From: Magnetococcales bacterium
GTDB lineage: Bacteria > Pseudomonadota > Magnetococcia > Magnetococcales > JADGCH01
Assembly (NCBI GenBank): GCA_015228995.1
Contig: JADGCM010000004.1
Coordinates: 1-30,275 of the forward strand
DNA length: 30,275 bases
Direction: 5' to 3'
In this document: positions 23,546 through 30,275 of the stretch, one piece after another
How positions within the stretch are numbered: position 1 is the stretch's first letter
Layout: every line of letters begins with the position of its first letter
Made by a program: the position numbers and the translations under genes
The notes under the pieces: model-generated
Databases searched by the model: none
Told to the model about the DNA's origin: nothing
What the model saw: only the letters and a program-made list of their open reading frames with translations

Positions 23546-24509
23546 TGTTGCTGTTGGGCCGGCCATTTTTCTGATGGGTCCAACTGCTTCCGGTAAGTCG
23601 GCTTTGGCGTTGGAGCTGGCGACTCGGTTTCCTCTAGAGATTGTCAATGCCGATGCCATGCAGGTTTATCGTGGCCTCGACATTGGTACCGCCAAGCCGA
23701 CGTTAGCGGAGCGGGCATTGGTACCGCATCACCTATTTGACGTTGTCGATCCAGATCAGCTCTTTTCTGTGGGTGATTATCGCCGCGTGGCCTTGGAGGT
23801 GATCCGAAATTGTCGTCAGCGGGGCAGGGTGCCGCTGTTTGTGGGGGGCAGCGGCCTTTATCTGCGTGTCCTGGAGCGGGGGTTGGCGCCGATTCCATCG
23901 CTACCCGATCATACCCTGTCGGAACGGTTGAGTCAGCAGGGTGAGGTGGTCGGTTGGCCAGAGATGCACCGCCTGTTAGCCGATATCGATCCCCAGTGGG
24001 CAGCAAGGGTAATGCCTACCGACCGGCAGCGTATCGTACGTGGTTTGGCAGTCTATCAGGCCACCGGCCATTCCCTTTCTTACTGGCATCACCAGCAGAC
24101 GGAGATGAGCCAGCCGCCGCGTGTGCAGCCACTGCTGCGCATCAAACTTGAAGTCAATCGGGATTTACTTTACCAACGTATTGAGGCCCGTTTCGATCAA
24201 ATGATACTGGATGGGTTGTTGGCGGAGGTGACGCAGCTGTGGCAGCGTCACTATTCCAGACAGATGTCAGCCATGAAAGCGGTGGGTTACCGACAGCTGT
24301 TGCGCCATCTGGATGGGGAGTGTTCCTTGGAGGAAGCCGTTGTTGAGGCCAAGCGGCAGAGTCGCCGTTATGCCAAGAGACAAATGACTTGGTTGAGGCA
24401 TGACGACAGCAGCCACCCCACCGTTACCGTAGTCCCTGATGATAACCTCCTTGTGACGACAACAGGTTTAATGAATGACTTTTTAGGGTATACTCTGCAA
24501 GTAGGGTGA
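23517..24509 (+). CDS. miaA: tRNA dimethylallyltransferase
   Basis: Transfers the dimethylallyl group from DMAPP to A37 of tRNAs that read UNN codons, the first step of (ms2)i6A formation. The 330-residue protein has the P-loop GPTASGKS, NADAMQVYRGLDIGTAKPT, HHLFDVVDPDQLFSVGDYRR, VGGSGLYLR, and the C-terminal KAVGYRQLLRHLDGE and RRYAKRQMTWLRHD. The GTG start at 23517 has GGGGGA eight bases upstream. It begins inside the preceding small gene. An hfq gene, which commonly follows miaA, is not present. Confidence 0.95.
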   Translation: MDTTSIAISDVAVGPAIFLMGPTASGKSALALELATRFPLEIVNADAMQVYRGLDIGTAKPTLAERALVPHHLFDVVDPDQLFSVGDYRRVALEVIRNCRQRGRVPLFVGGSGLYLRVLERGLAPIPSLPDHTLSERLSQQGEVVGWPEMHRLLADIDPQWAARVMPTDRQRIVRGLAVYQATGHSLSYWHHQQTEMSQPPRVQPLLRIKLEVNRDLLYQRIEARFDQMILDGLLAEVTQLWQRHYSRQMSAMKAVGYRQLLRHLDGECSLEEAVVEAKRQSRRYAKRQMTWLRHDDSSHPTVTVVPDDNLLVTTTGLMNDFLGYTLQVG

Positions 24510-24550
24510 GGGGTGAGTTTCCATGGTCTGGTTGATGAATCGGTGAGCCA

Positions 24551-25828
24551 ATGCGTGTAGACGATGATCCATGGCATAAAATGGGCCTGTTTGCTGCTGT
24601 CGTGGAGGAGACTGCCCGTATTCGCTTCATGGTACCGACCTTTCCTGGTCCAGAGATGTTCGTTCGTCGGCTTGATCAACCGGAGACACTGTTACGTTGG
24701 TACGATATCCTAAAGAAGTTGTTAAACGATACTGTCCATGAAGGAGGGGCGAGTCGTCACATCCTGATGTTGGTGGACGATAACAACCTGATTCGTTTTC
24801 CGGCTAGTATACCGTGGCATCGTTGGCCGAGTACCGCAGATCGTTCGGTCGAGTTAGCTGCTCGGCACCAGGACTGTTGTCGTTCGCTGCGACAACTGAT
24901 CTTACACCAACGCAATCAAAACCAGTCTGGTTTGCAGTCGGCTCGACACCAAGCCTTGGTAGATTTAACTTGGTTGATCAACACGATTCGCGGTATGACC
25001 GCACCGTTACCGGATCAACTAACCCGATTTGTGCAGGCGCATCAGCGTTGGGTGGCGGATCTGGAGACTTTTCTCGTCACTTTGATGCGGCGCGGGGCGG
25101 CGGCATGGGATCGCGTTGAAACAGTGGGTAATTTTCGCCGTTGCGAGTTGGGGCAGGCCTTTTATTGTCCGGATGGCACGCTCTGGCCCTGGCGTCACCT
25201 GTCGATCGTGCGCGATATGGAACAGCTGCACAAGGATTTCCACGCCACGGTAGCGGTTGAGGCCTCTGTGGCGACTGCTCTGCGCAGCCGCAGCCTGTCT
25301 CATGGTGAGCAGCAGTTGTTGGAGCAGAGCACCCAACAGCGAATGGTGGCTATTCGCGAACTCAGTCATCAGTTGGTTCAGTGTATAGAGGCTACCTTCA
25401 AGGAAATTCGTCAAACGGACAACATCGCACAGCCCTTTACATTAGCCATTCCAGAAGAGATCTCCCTTGCCCAGGCTATTGCCAATATTGAGATGTGGGA
25501 GACACGTATCCAACGTTTTATCAGCGCCCCCTTCGATACAGCTATTGATAAAATTTTGTTGCACACCTCCTGTCCGACTGGCAAGCGTATCGATGGGGTG
25601 ATGGATGATCCAGTACGGTTCGGCTGCCATGCCGCTCTGTTGGAACAGGTAGACGTTCTGCACCGCAATCAGCACGCTACTGCCGCTAGTATTGTCGCTT
25701 TTGTGCGCCACGGGCAACCGGATCAGGCGCGAATGCTGCTGAATAAATTAGGACGCGACTGTCACCATCTGATCGATTTTATGCGGCAGTCTGGCAGTAT
25801 ATTGAACATTAAGCCGGATCGTGTTTAG
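24551..25828 (+). CDS. tandem CZB (chemoreceptor zinc-binding)-domain protein
   Basis: A 425-residue soluble protein without membrane segments. The family call comes from ligand spacing. Residues 164-231 fit a CZB domain: His164 in HQRW, Cys198 in CELGQAF, and His227/His231 in LHKDFH. The zinc site of E. coli DgcZ is likewise one His, one Cys and an H-x3-H pair. A second, degenerate copy spans 313-375, with Cys341 and His371/His375 (LHRNQH) but Ile313 in place of the first histidine. The N-terminal 160 residues are unassigned and contain CC and several His. The next gene, 16 bases on, encodes a diguanylate cyclase, so a role as its zinc or redox sensor is likely but not shown. The ATG lacks a strong ribosome-binding site. 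Confidence 0.65.
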   Translation: MRVDDDPWHKMGLFAAVVEETARIRFMVPTFPGPEMFVRRLDQPETLLRWYDILKKLLNDTVHEGGASRHILMLVDDNNLIRFPASIPWHRWPSTADRSVELAARHQDCCRSLRQLILHQRNQNQSGLQSARHQALVDLTWLINTIRGMTAPLPDQLTRFVQAHQRWVADLETFLVTLMRRGAAAWDRVETVGNFRRCELGQAFYCPDGTLWPWRHLSIVRDMEQLHKDFHATVAVEASVATALRSRSLSHGEQQLLEQSTQQRMVAIRELSHQLVQCIEATFKEIRQTDNIAQPFTLAIPEEISLAQAIANIEMWETRIQRFISAPFDTAIDKILLHTSCPTGKRIDGVMDDPVRFGCHAALLEQVDVLHRNQHATAASIVAFVRHGQPDQARMLLNKLGRDCHHLIDFMRQSGSILNIKPDRV

Positions 25829-25844
25829 GGTGTGACGGGGGTTG

Positions 25845-27284
25845 ATGATGTTTGACCATAGTCGGGTTGTGCTGCGTTGTATCACCCAAGCACTCCAAGA
25901 GACGGTTGTGGCGTTCGATGAACAGGGTCGGATTCATTTTTGGAGTCCGCAGGGGCTGCATCTGTTCGGTTACACTGAAGAGGAAGTTGTCGGTCGGTCG
26001 GTGGCCTCTCTGTTAGATCCAGGGACTGGGGGCATGGATTGGTCCAGCCGTTTGCGGTTGCCAACGGTAACGACTGTCACAGCTAACTGCCAGCCGTGGC
26101 GTGTTGAGGAGTGCGTCAGGCGGTCAGATGGCCAGCTACTCAATGTAGAGATGAACCTCTGGTTTTGGCACCACGATAACCATCGTTATTACACGGCGGC
26201 GATCCGCAGCAAGACAGATGCGAGTAACCACGAGTCGCATAACATGCGTGCTTATGTCAATCGCATCGCCATCAGCGCTTTGCTGGAAGTGGGGTTGGAA
26301 TCGTTGCCGTTATCGAGCAAATTGGAAGTAGCTCTTAATATTGTTTTGACAGTGCCCTGGTTGGCGGTACAGCACAAAGGCTCGATCTTTTTGGCAGCAC
26401 CAGACGGAGAACTGGAGATGGTGGTGCAGCAGGGGTTGCATTCGCACCTGTTGCAGGCCTGTCGTCGCGTCCCTCTTGGCCACTGTCTATGTGGTTTGGC
26501 GGCGCAACGGCGTACCATTCTATTTGCCCCCCATCTCGATGCAGACCATGTGATCCGCTACGATGGTATTCATCCCCATGGTCATTATTGTATCCCCATC
26601 ATGGCTAGACAGCAGTTGGTGGGTGTGCTGAATTTATATGTTGATGATGGCCATCAGGCCAACGCCGAGGAGGAGGCCTTTTTTACCACGATTGCCAATA
26701 CCTTGGCGAGCCTGATCGAGCGGGGCCGAGTTGAGGAGCAAATCAACCATTTGGCCCATCACGATCCACTGACCGGTCTGCCTAACCGGCGGCTATTTCT
26801 AGAATTGCTCGACCAAGAATTGAAACATGCCCAGCGTCGCCAGCACGCTGTGGCGGTTGTTTTTCTTGATCTTGACCATTTTAAGGCCGTAAACGATACC
26901 TTGGGACACGATGCGGGCGACCAGCTTTTGAGAGCAGTCGTGCTGCGACTGCGGCGTTGCCTGCGTGATTCTGACACCTTGGCCCGGATGGGAGGCGATG
27001 AATTTACCCTGATTTTGCCCGCCATCGATCATGTCAAGGGGGCCATAGCTGTGGTAACCAAAATGTTGCAGGTTATTCAGGAGCCATTTGTGATTGCCGG
27101 TACGCCCTGTGCCATTGGTCTGAGCATCGGCATCAGCCTCTATCCGGACCATGGCAGCACCAAGGAGGCGTTGACGCAGCGGGCTGACCAAGCCATGTAC
27201 CAAGTGAAACGGCACGGCCGCAATCACTACCGGCTATTTTCGGATCACGATGCGCGAGACAAACCAGATGGCGAGCATGTTTGA
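25845..27284 (+). CDS. PAS-GAF-GGDEF diguanylate cyclase
   Basis: Predicted cytoplasmic synthase of cyclic di-GMP. The 479-residue protein has a PAS domain at about 5-125 (VVAFDEQGRIHFWSPQGLHL), a GAF domain at about 145-295, and a GGDEF domain at about 310-475. The active-site GGDEF is residues 383-387, and an intact inhibitory I-site RDSD is at 374-377, so it should be catalytically active and feedback-inhibited. The GAF domain carries Cys214, Cys216, His245, His247 and Cys249 (CLCG and HGHYC), a signature I recall from other GAF-GGDEF proteins that hints at a metal or redox ligand. There are no membrane segments. A GGGGG tract lies five bases before the ATG pair. The last 51 bases overlap the convergent transporter gene. 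Confidence 0.93.
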   Translation: MMFDHSRVVLRCITQALQETVVAFDEQGRIHFWSPQGLHLFGYTEEEVVGRSVASLLDPGTGGMDWSSRLRLPTVTTVTANCQPWRVEECVRRSDGQLLNVEMNLWFWHHDNHRYYTAAIRSKTDASNHESHNMRAYVNRIAISALLEVGLESLPLSSKLEVALNIVLTVPWLAVQHKGSIFLAAPDGELEMVVQQGLHSHLLQACRRVPLGHCLCGLAAQRRTILFAPHLDADHVIRYDGIHPHGHYCIPIMARQQLVGVLNLYVDDGHQANAEEEAFFTTIANTLASLIERGRVEEQINHLAHHDPLTGLPNRRLFLELLDQELKHAQRRQHAVAVVFLDLDHFKAVNDTLGHDAGDQLLRAVVLRLRRCLRDSDTLARMGGDEFTLILPAIDHVKGAIAVVTKMLQVIQEPFVIAGTPCAIGLSIGISLYPDHGSTKEALTQRADQAMYQVKRHGRNHYRLFSDHDARDKPDGEHV

Positions 27285-28427
27285 AGCGATGGCTATGTAG
27301 CCGACTTCAGGGTAGCCGACGATGCGGCCGTCTGCGTTTTGTGTGATGATCCATCCCGTTAGTAGAGTCGCTAACCCCATAGAGAGGGACTGAACGGTGG
27401 CGTTGAGCGACATAAACGTGCCCCGTAAATCTGGCTGTGCCGCGGAGGTGATGATGGTAATGGCTGGAATCATACGGCCGGAGATCAGCACAAAAAACGA
27501 GGTGGTACAGACGAGCCAAATTGGCAGAGATGCGTTTTCGATATGCGTCGCCAGCAATAGTGGCAGGGTTGCCGCCAAAGCCAACCAACGATAGACCTCA
27601 ACCTTTCCTAGTCGGTCCGCCCAGTGTCCGATCAGCCGTGACGAGAACAGAGTGGCCACGCCCCCCATTAGGTAAATGATTGGGATATCCTGTTGGTGGA
27701 TCCCGACATTATTGACGGCATAGAGCGTGATATAGGGGATGACTGTGAAGCCAGAAAAAATGACGAGTGACGAATAAAACAGCGTTTGCAGGTGGTTGGC
27801 ATCCTTACAAACCGCAAACATCGCTGAAAATAGGTGGCTCCCTGGTCGATCACTCAGGTGTTGACGCAGCTGCGGTAGCACCAATAAACCGGGAATCATC
27901 AACAGCAAAGTCAGTATCGCAATAAAAATGAACGGCGCACGCCATTGAAGGTGGTTGGCCAGCCACAACGACAGCGGCACACCGGCCACCGTCGAGACGG
28001 AAAAGGCGGCGGATATTATGCTGCTGGCCTTGGCGCGGCGTGGGTAGGGAATGACGTCCCCGACCATTGTTTGTACCAAAGCCCCCATGGCGCCGCCAAA
28101 TATTCCTGCGAGGCCTCGGGCAGCCAGCAAGGTGAGATAACCAGGGGCCAAGCCACAGGCCAGTGTGGCGACACCAAACAGGGAGAATGTGGTCAGTAGT
28201 AATTTTTTGCGCTCAAAACGGTCAACAAAAATCGCAGAGAGCAAGCCAGCAGCAGCAGCGCTAAGGCTATAGGAGGCCACTAGTAGGCTAAACTCACCTG
28301 TTCCAATCCCAAGCGCTGCCATGAGCAGTGGTCCAAGAGGCATCATGATCATGAAATCGAGGATATGGGTGAATTGGATGCCAGCGAGGGTGATTAAAAA
28401 GTGTTTTTCACTCGTCGCGATCATCAT
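27234..28427 (-). CDS. MFS-type efflux transporter
   Basis: Major facilitator superfamily inner-membrane transporter, 397 residues and about 12 hydrophobic segments. The MFS signature between segments 2 and 3 is present as FVDRFERKKLLLTTF, and the segment-5-like region has the antiporter-type VAGVPLSLWLA. The overall type resembles arabinose-efflux/drug-export permeases; the substrate cannot be told. The start is ATG 28427 (or 28424), because the upstream bases encode a separate 41-residue protein whose stop lies inside the start of this gene. The 20-base overlap suggests translational coupling. The 3' end overlaps the GGDEF gene by 51 bases tail to tail, with no terminator visible between them. 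Confidence 0.9.
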   Translation of the reverse strand: MMIATSEKHFLITLAGIQFTHILDFMIMMPLGPLLMAALGIGTGEFSLLVASYSLSAAAAGLLSAIFVDRFERKKLLLTTFSLFGVATLACGLAPGYLTLLAARGLAGIFGGAMGALVQTMVGDVIPYPRRAKASSIISAAFSVSTVAGVPLSLWLANHLQWRAPFIFIAILTLLLMIPGLLVLPQLRQHLSDRPGSHLFSAMFAVCKDANHLQTLFYSSLVIFSGFTVIPYITLYAVNNVGIHQQDIPIIYLMGGVATLFSSRLIGHWADRLGKVEVYRWLALAATLPLLLATHIENASLPIWLVCTTSFFVLISGRMIPAITIITSAAQPDLRGTFMSLNATVQSLSMGLATLLTGWIITQNADGRIVGYPEVGYIAIASNMLAIWFVSRIVIRK

Positions 28428-28533
28428 CCAACTCAAGTTCTTTATAAATTTCACGTAGATCGTTCTGGTTGACGCGAATCATCCAGAATAGTAATGCAGC
28501 AAGAAAACCAACAATAATAAATAATTCTATCAT
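28408..28533 (-). CDS. 41-residue single-pass membrane microprotein
   Basis: A short frame, ATG 28533 to TGA at 28408-28410, encodes a compact membrane protein: a hydrophobic segment (IELFIIVGFLAALLFWMI, residues 2-19), a basic stop-transfer side (RVNQND), and a charged tail (LREIYKELELDDDRDE). The positive-inside rule predicts a cytoplasmic C-terminus. GAGAAAG sits five bases upstream. It overlaps the transporter start by 20 bases in another frame. Clean segregation of membrane and charged parts is unlikely by chance. The function is unknown; by position it may regulate or accompany the transporter. Confidence 0.65.
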   Translation of the reverse strand: MIELFIIVGFLAALLFWMIRVNQNDLREIYKELELDDDRDE

Positions 28534-28565
28534 AGTACTTTCTCATAAGGTATGTTGTTAAAGTA

Positions 28566-29060
28566 GTGGCAACTCGCATAATTCCCTATTGGATTGTTCC
28601 CGTTACGCTCGTACACCTGCCGGAGATCGTTGCCTTGGAGCAGCGCATAGCCGCCTACCCCTGGCAGTACGCTCTGTTTCAGGATGAACTACGCGCTGAA
28701 TGGCGTCAACGGTCGTTGCATCGTGTTTTGTTGGCGCCCCCCGATGATCGTGTCGTTGGTTTTGTCTTTTGCCGTGCTCTGGTAGATAACGAGTGGTCAC
28801 TATTGAACATTGGGATTGTTTCGGAACTCAGAGGTTGTGGTTGGGGGGAGCGGTTACTGCGCTTGGTGATGCGGCACAGTGCCAAGTGTGAGGACGCCAC
28901 CTGGTTGCTCGAAGTGGCCGTTACCAACCGGGCAGCACGGCGCCTTTATGAGAAATGTGGCCTGAGCGTCATTGGCGTACGCCGGGGCTATTATGTCAGT
29001 GCGGCTGGCCATGAGGATGCGCTGGTCATGCAGTGTTTAGTGAGGGGGAACAATCCATGA
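28566..29060 (+). CDS. GNAT acetyltransferase, RimI-like
   Basis: Probably acetylates a protein N-terminus, as RimI does for ribosomal protein S18. The 164-residue protein has the acetyl-CoA-binding IVSELRGCGWGERLLRLVM (R/Q-x-x-G-x-G/A), then WLLEVAVTNRAARRLYEKCG and GVRRGYY, all characteristic of RimI. The GTG start at 28566 is 32 bases from the divergent 41-residue gene, and no strong ribosome-binding site is visible. tsaB, the frequent neighbour of rimI, is absent. The stop overlaps the next small gene by four bases (ATGA). Confidence 0.88.
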   Translation: MATRIIPYWIVPVTLVHLPEIVALEQRIAAYPWQYALFQDELRAEWRQRSLHRVLLAPPDDRVVGFVFCRALVDNEWSLLNIGIVSELRGCGWGERLLRLVMRHSAKCEDATWLLEVAVTNRAARRLYEKCGLSVIGVRRGYYVSAAGHEDALVMQCLVRGNNP

Positions 29061-29224
29061 TGTTCGAAATGCGGTCAGCAATGTTTTGGATCGGGCTGGG
29101 GCTGATAGCAGTATCTGAGACCGTTTTTTGGTGCGAAAAAGACAACGCCCAAATCATCAGGCAGCAGCTTCAGGAGGCACGGCATAACCTTGGCTTGGTT
29201 CATATGTTACGCCGTTGTCTTTAA
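29057..29224 (+). CDS. 55-residue putative membrane protein
   Basis: A short frame coupled to the rimI-like gene by ATGA, with GAGGGGG seven bases upstream. Residues about 8-24 (AMFWIGLGLIAVSETVF) form a probable membrane segment, followed by a polar helix (DNAQIIRQQLQEARHNLG). I do not recognise a family. The overlap and ribosome-binding site argue for translation; the short length leaves doubt. Confidence 0.5.
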   Translation: MMFEMRSAMFWIGLGLIAVSETVFWCEKDNAQIIRQQLQEARHNLGLVHMLRRCL

Positions 29225-29250
29225 AATTTGCTCGAAAAGAGCAAAAAATG
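29223..29250 (-). terminator. possible terminator of the hepT-mntA transcript
   Basis: TTTGCTC, loop of five bases, and GAGCAAA form a perfect 7-bp stem. Read on the minus strand the stem is followed by TTTT, placing it about 35 bases beyond the mntA stop. On the plus strand the stem is followed by A residues, so it is less convincing for the 55-residue gene. Confidence 0.4.
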
Positions 29251-29283
29251 CCCGTGTTTTTTAGGTTTTGCAATTGCCTCTTG

Positions 29284-29592
29284 TTATTGGAAATAAAGTA
29301 CATGGTACTTTTTCTCAATATTGCGATGGAAATTTGCGGGCAGATCGTCCCAGACCAGAAGATCCACCGGGAAGGGAAGGCTACTTTCGTCTAGAGCCTC
29401 CTTGAGTTCTGAGACCAGGGGGCTTTGGGTGGGCGTGGTAAAGACTACCAAATCCAGATCAGAGTAGGGGCGAGCCCTTCTTTTTACGCGTGAGCCATAG
29501 GCCCACACCGTTACGCCGGGTAGAAAACGGCGCAACAGCGCCTGTAATGTTTCCCTTTGTTCTGGCGTGATGTCCAGGTCGGTCATTTCCAT
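29284..29592 (-). CDS. mntA: MntA-type nucleotidyltransferase antitoxin
   Basis: Minimal nucleotidyltransferase of type VII toxin-antitoxin systems, which inactivates its HEPN partner by adding AMP to a tyrosine. The 102-residue length is typical. The catalytic signature G-S-x10-D-x-D is exact: Gly33-Ser34, then Asp45-Leu-Asp47 in YSDLDLVVF, with a further Asp in PVDLLVWDDL. ATG 29592 has GGGGA upstream; ATG 29586 would make an ATGA overlap with the toxin stop. It is encoded downstream of the HEPN gene, the usual order. The neutralising role is known for the family and inferred here. Confidence 0.85.
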   Translation of the reverse strand: MEMTDLDITPEQRETLQALLRRFLPGVTVWAYGSRVKRRARPYSDLDLVVFTTPTQSPLVSELKEALDESSLPFPVDLLVWDDLPANFHRNIEKKYHVLYFQ

Positions 29593-30005
29593 GGGGTCCC
29601 CGTCATGGTGCGGTAAAGGTTGATGGCATCGGTGATGAACGCCCCCATGATCGCCAGCGCTTGGGCCGCCTTGTCGCCACTGTAGTCGTGGCTGGTACCG
29701 ATGCGGCTGTCGGCGTACTTTAGCCATTGTTCCACCGGGGAGGACAGCAGATCGTTCTGCCCCGCTAGTCGGAGGATAGGCTTTGGGCTGTTGGGAACCT
29801 CTGGTAGCCCCATGACTTCCACTAGGTAGCGCTTGAGATCCTTCCACAAGGCATCGTAACAGGTCTCGAACCGCTGAATGACCGACTCCGCAATGGCCTC
29901 CCGGTCAATCTCCGTGAGTTCAGGCCGCTGCTGCGCCTGTTGGTGGTTGGCGTATTGCACCTCCAGGTGTTGGAGCGATTTTTTGAGTTTGTCATGGTCG
30001 ATCAT
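29583..30005 (-). CDS. hepT: HepT-type HEPN toxin / HI0074-family nucleotidyltransferase partner
   Basis: HEPN-domain protein of a predicted type VII toxin-antitoxin pair; active members are RNases. The 140-residue helical protein starts MIDHDKLKKSLQHLEVQY, the usual opening of HI0074-family 'nucleotidyltransferase substrate-binding' proteins. It carries the toxin motif R-x4-H-x-Y as Arg101, His106 and Tyr108 (RIGTSHDY); Tyr108 is the residue corresponding to the AMP-acceptor tyrosine of characterised HepT. All three are present, so it should be an active, regulatable toxin. Its ATG overlaps the stop of an upstream reading-frame remnant (ATGA). Confidence 0.85.
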   Translation of the reverse strand: MIDHDKLKKSLQHLEVQYANHQQAQQRPELTEIDREAIAESVIQRFETCYDALWKDLKRYLVEVMGLPEVPNSPKPILRLAGQNDLLSSPVEQWLKYADSRIGTSHDYSGDKAAQALAIMGAFITDAINLYRTMTGTPWK

Positions 30006-30148
30006 GGATCAATCGTCTTTCGTATTTCCTCATAGTAAAGAATAGTTTCTAACGACATTGGTGCATCCAGAATCCCTAACATACTTTGCAATCTTTCTGG
30101 TAGGTAAAATGGATCACAAACGAATACCAAGCCTACGAGTACACCAAT
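30002..30148 (-). pseudogene. C-terminal-like coding remnant coupled to hepT
   Basis: An open frame of 48 codons, bounded upstream by TAA at 30149-30151, ends in TGA that overlaps the hepT ATG by ATGA. Its translation looks protein-like: LVGLVFVCDPFYLPERL, then LDAPMSLETILYYEE and IRKTIDP. Only a TTG (30130) or an internal ATG (30082) could start it. It therefore looks like the tail of a longer gene that has been truncated or frameshifted, or a very short gene. The adjoining bases to 30275 are open in another frame (stop at 30114-30116), which would fit a frameshift, but I recognise neither part. Confidence 0.35.
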
Positions 30149-30275
30149 TTACGGCAGAAATCAACAGGCGTGGAACGATTGGAGCCCGTGTCCCATGGTT
30201 TAAGCCTACTACATTATATTGCTGAAGTTTCACGGTTTGTGAGTTTTTCACACTAGGCAACCAGCCTGAGCAGTA

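Noticed and set aside
30149..30230. tRNA 3'-end or attachment-site-like sequence near the right edge
   Set aside because: No GTTCRA T-loop and no cloverleaf; resemblance is only in composition.

Overview
The window reads as chromosome of a Gram-negative, flagellated proteobacterium. The runs aroA-cmk-rpsA, rpiB-glyA-rib-nusB-thiL and an MJ0042/DUF3426 zinc-ribbon gene divergent from ftsEX are arrangements familiar from Alphaproteobacteria and their deep relatives such as the Magnetococcia. That placement is an inference from gene order and I hold it loosely. Genes are very tightly packed: ATGA/TGATG start-stop overlaps are the rule, and two convergent gene pairs overlap by about 50 bp.

Layout. 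(1) 1-3107: the 3' end of aroA, then cmk and rpsA (shikimate pathway, CMP kinase, ribosomal protein S1). (2) 3182-10842: rpiB, glyA, ribD, ribE, ribBA, ribH, nusB, thiL and larB. From ribD on, the genes overlap or nearly touch and look like one riboflavin/nusB/thiamine operon ending in an isolated larB. Copies of a GC-rich dispersed palindromic repeat sit directly in front of rpiB, glyA and ribD and seem to supply their ribosome-binding purines, and possibly the ribD start codon. (3) 10791-15987: an acidic zinc-ribbon membrane protein (minus), a divergent ftsE-ftsX-gcvH operon, then rlmD and a siroheme-synthase gene on the minus strand. (4) 15986-16222: a stand-alone acyl carrier protein whose start codon overlaps, head to head, that of the siroheme gene.

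(5) 16341-23545: the flagellar region. flgD and flgE lie behind a sigma-28-like (and possibly sigma-54-like) promoter and are followed by an intrinsic terminator. Then come fliL, fliM, fliN, fliO and fliP, with an agmatinase coupled to the end of fliP. Next is an undescribed 95-residue protein behind a sigma-28-like promoter with a perfect -10 box, overlapping miaA. (6) 24551-27284: a protein with two CZB-type zinc-binding domains directly upstream of a PAS-GAF-GGDEF diguanylate cyclase, a likely two-protein zinc/redox-responsive c-di-GMP unit.

(7) 27234-29224: a 41-residue membrane microprotein overlapping an MFS transporter (minus), and divergently a RimI-like acetyltransferase coupled to a 55-residue membrane protein. 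(8) 29284-30148: a HepT-MntA (HEPN/minimal nucleotidyltransferase) toxin-antitoxin pair with all signature residues, preceded by a coupled C-terminal-like coding remnant.

The strongest candidates for something new are the CZB/diguanylate-cyclase pair, the sigma-28-preceded 95-residue gene, the 41-residue microprotein in front of the transporter, and the repeat family that doubles as translation-initiation sequence.
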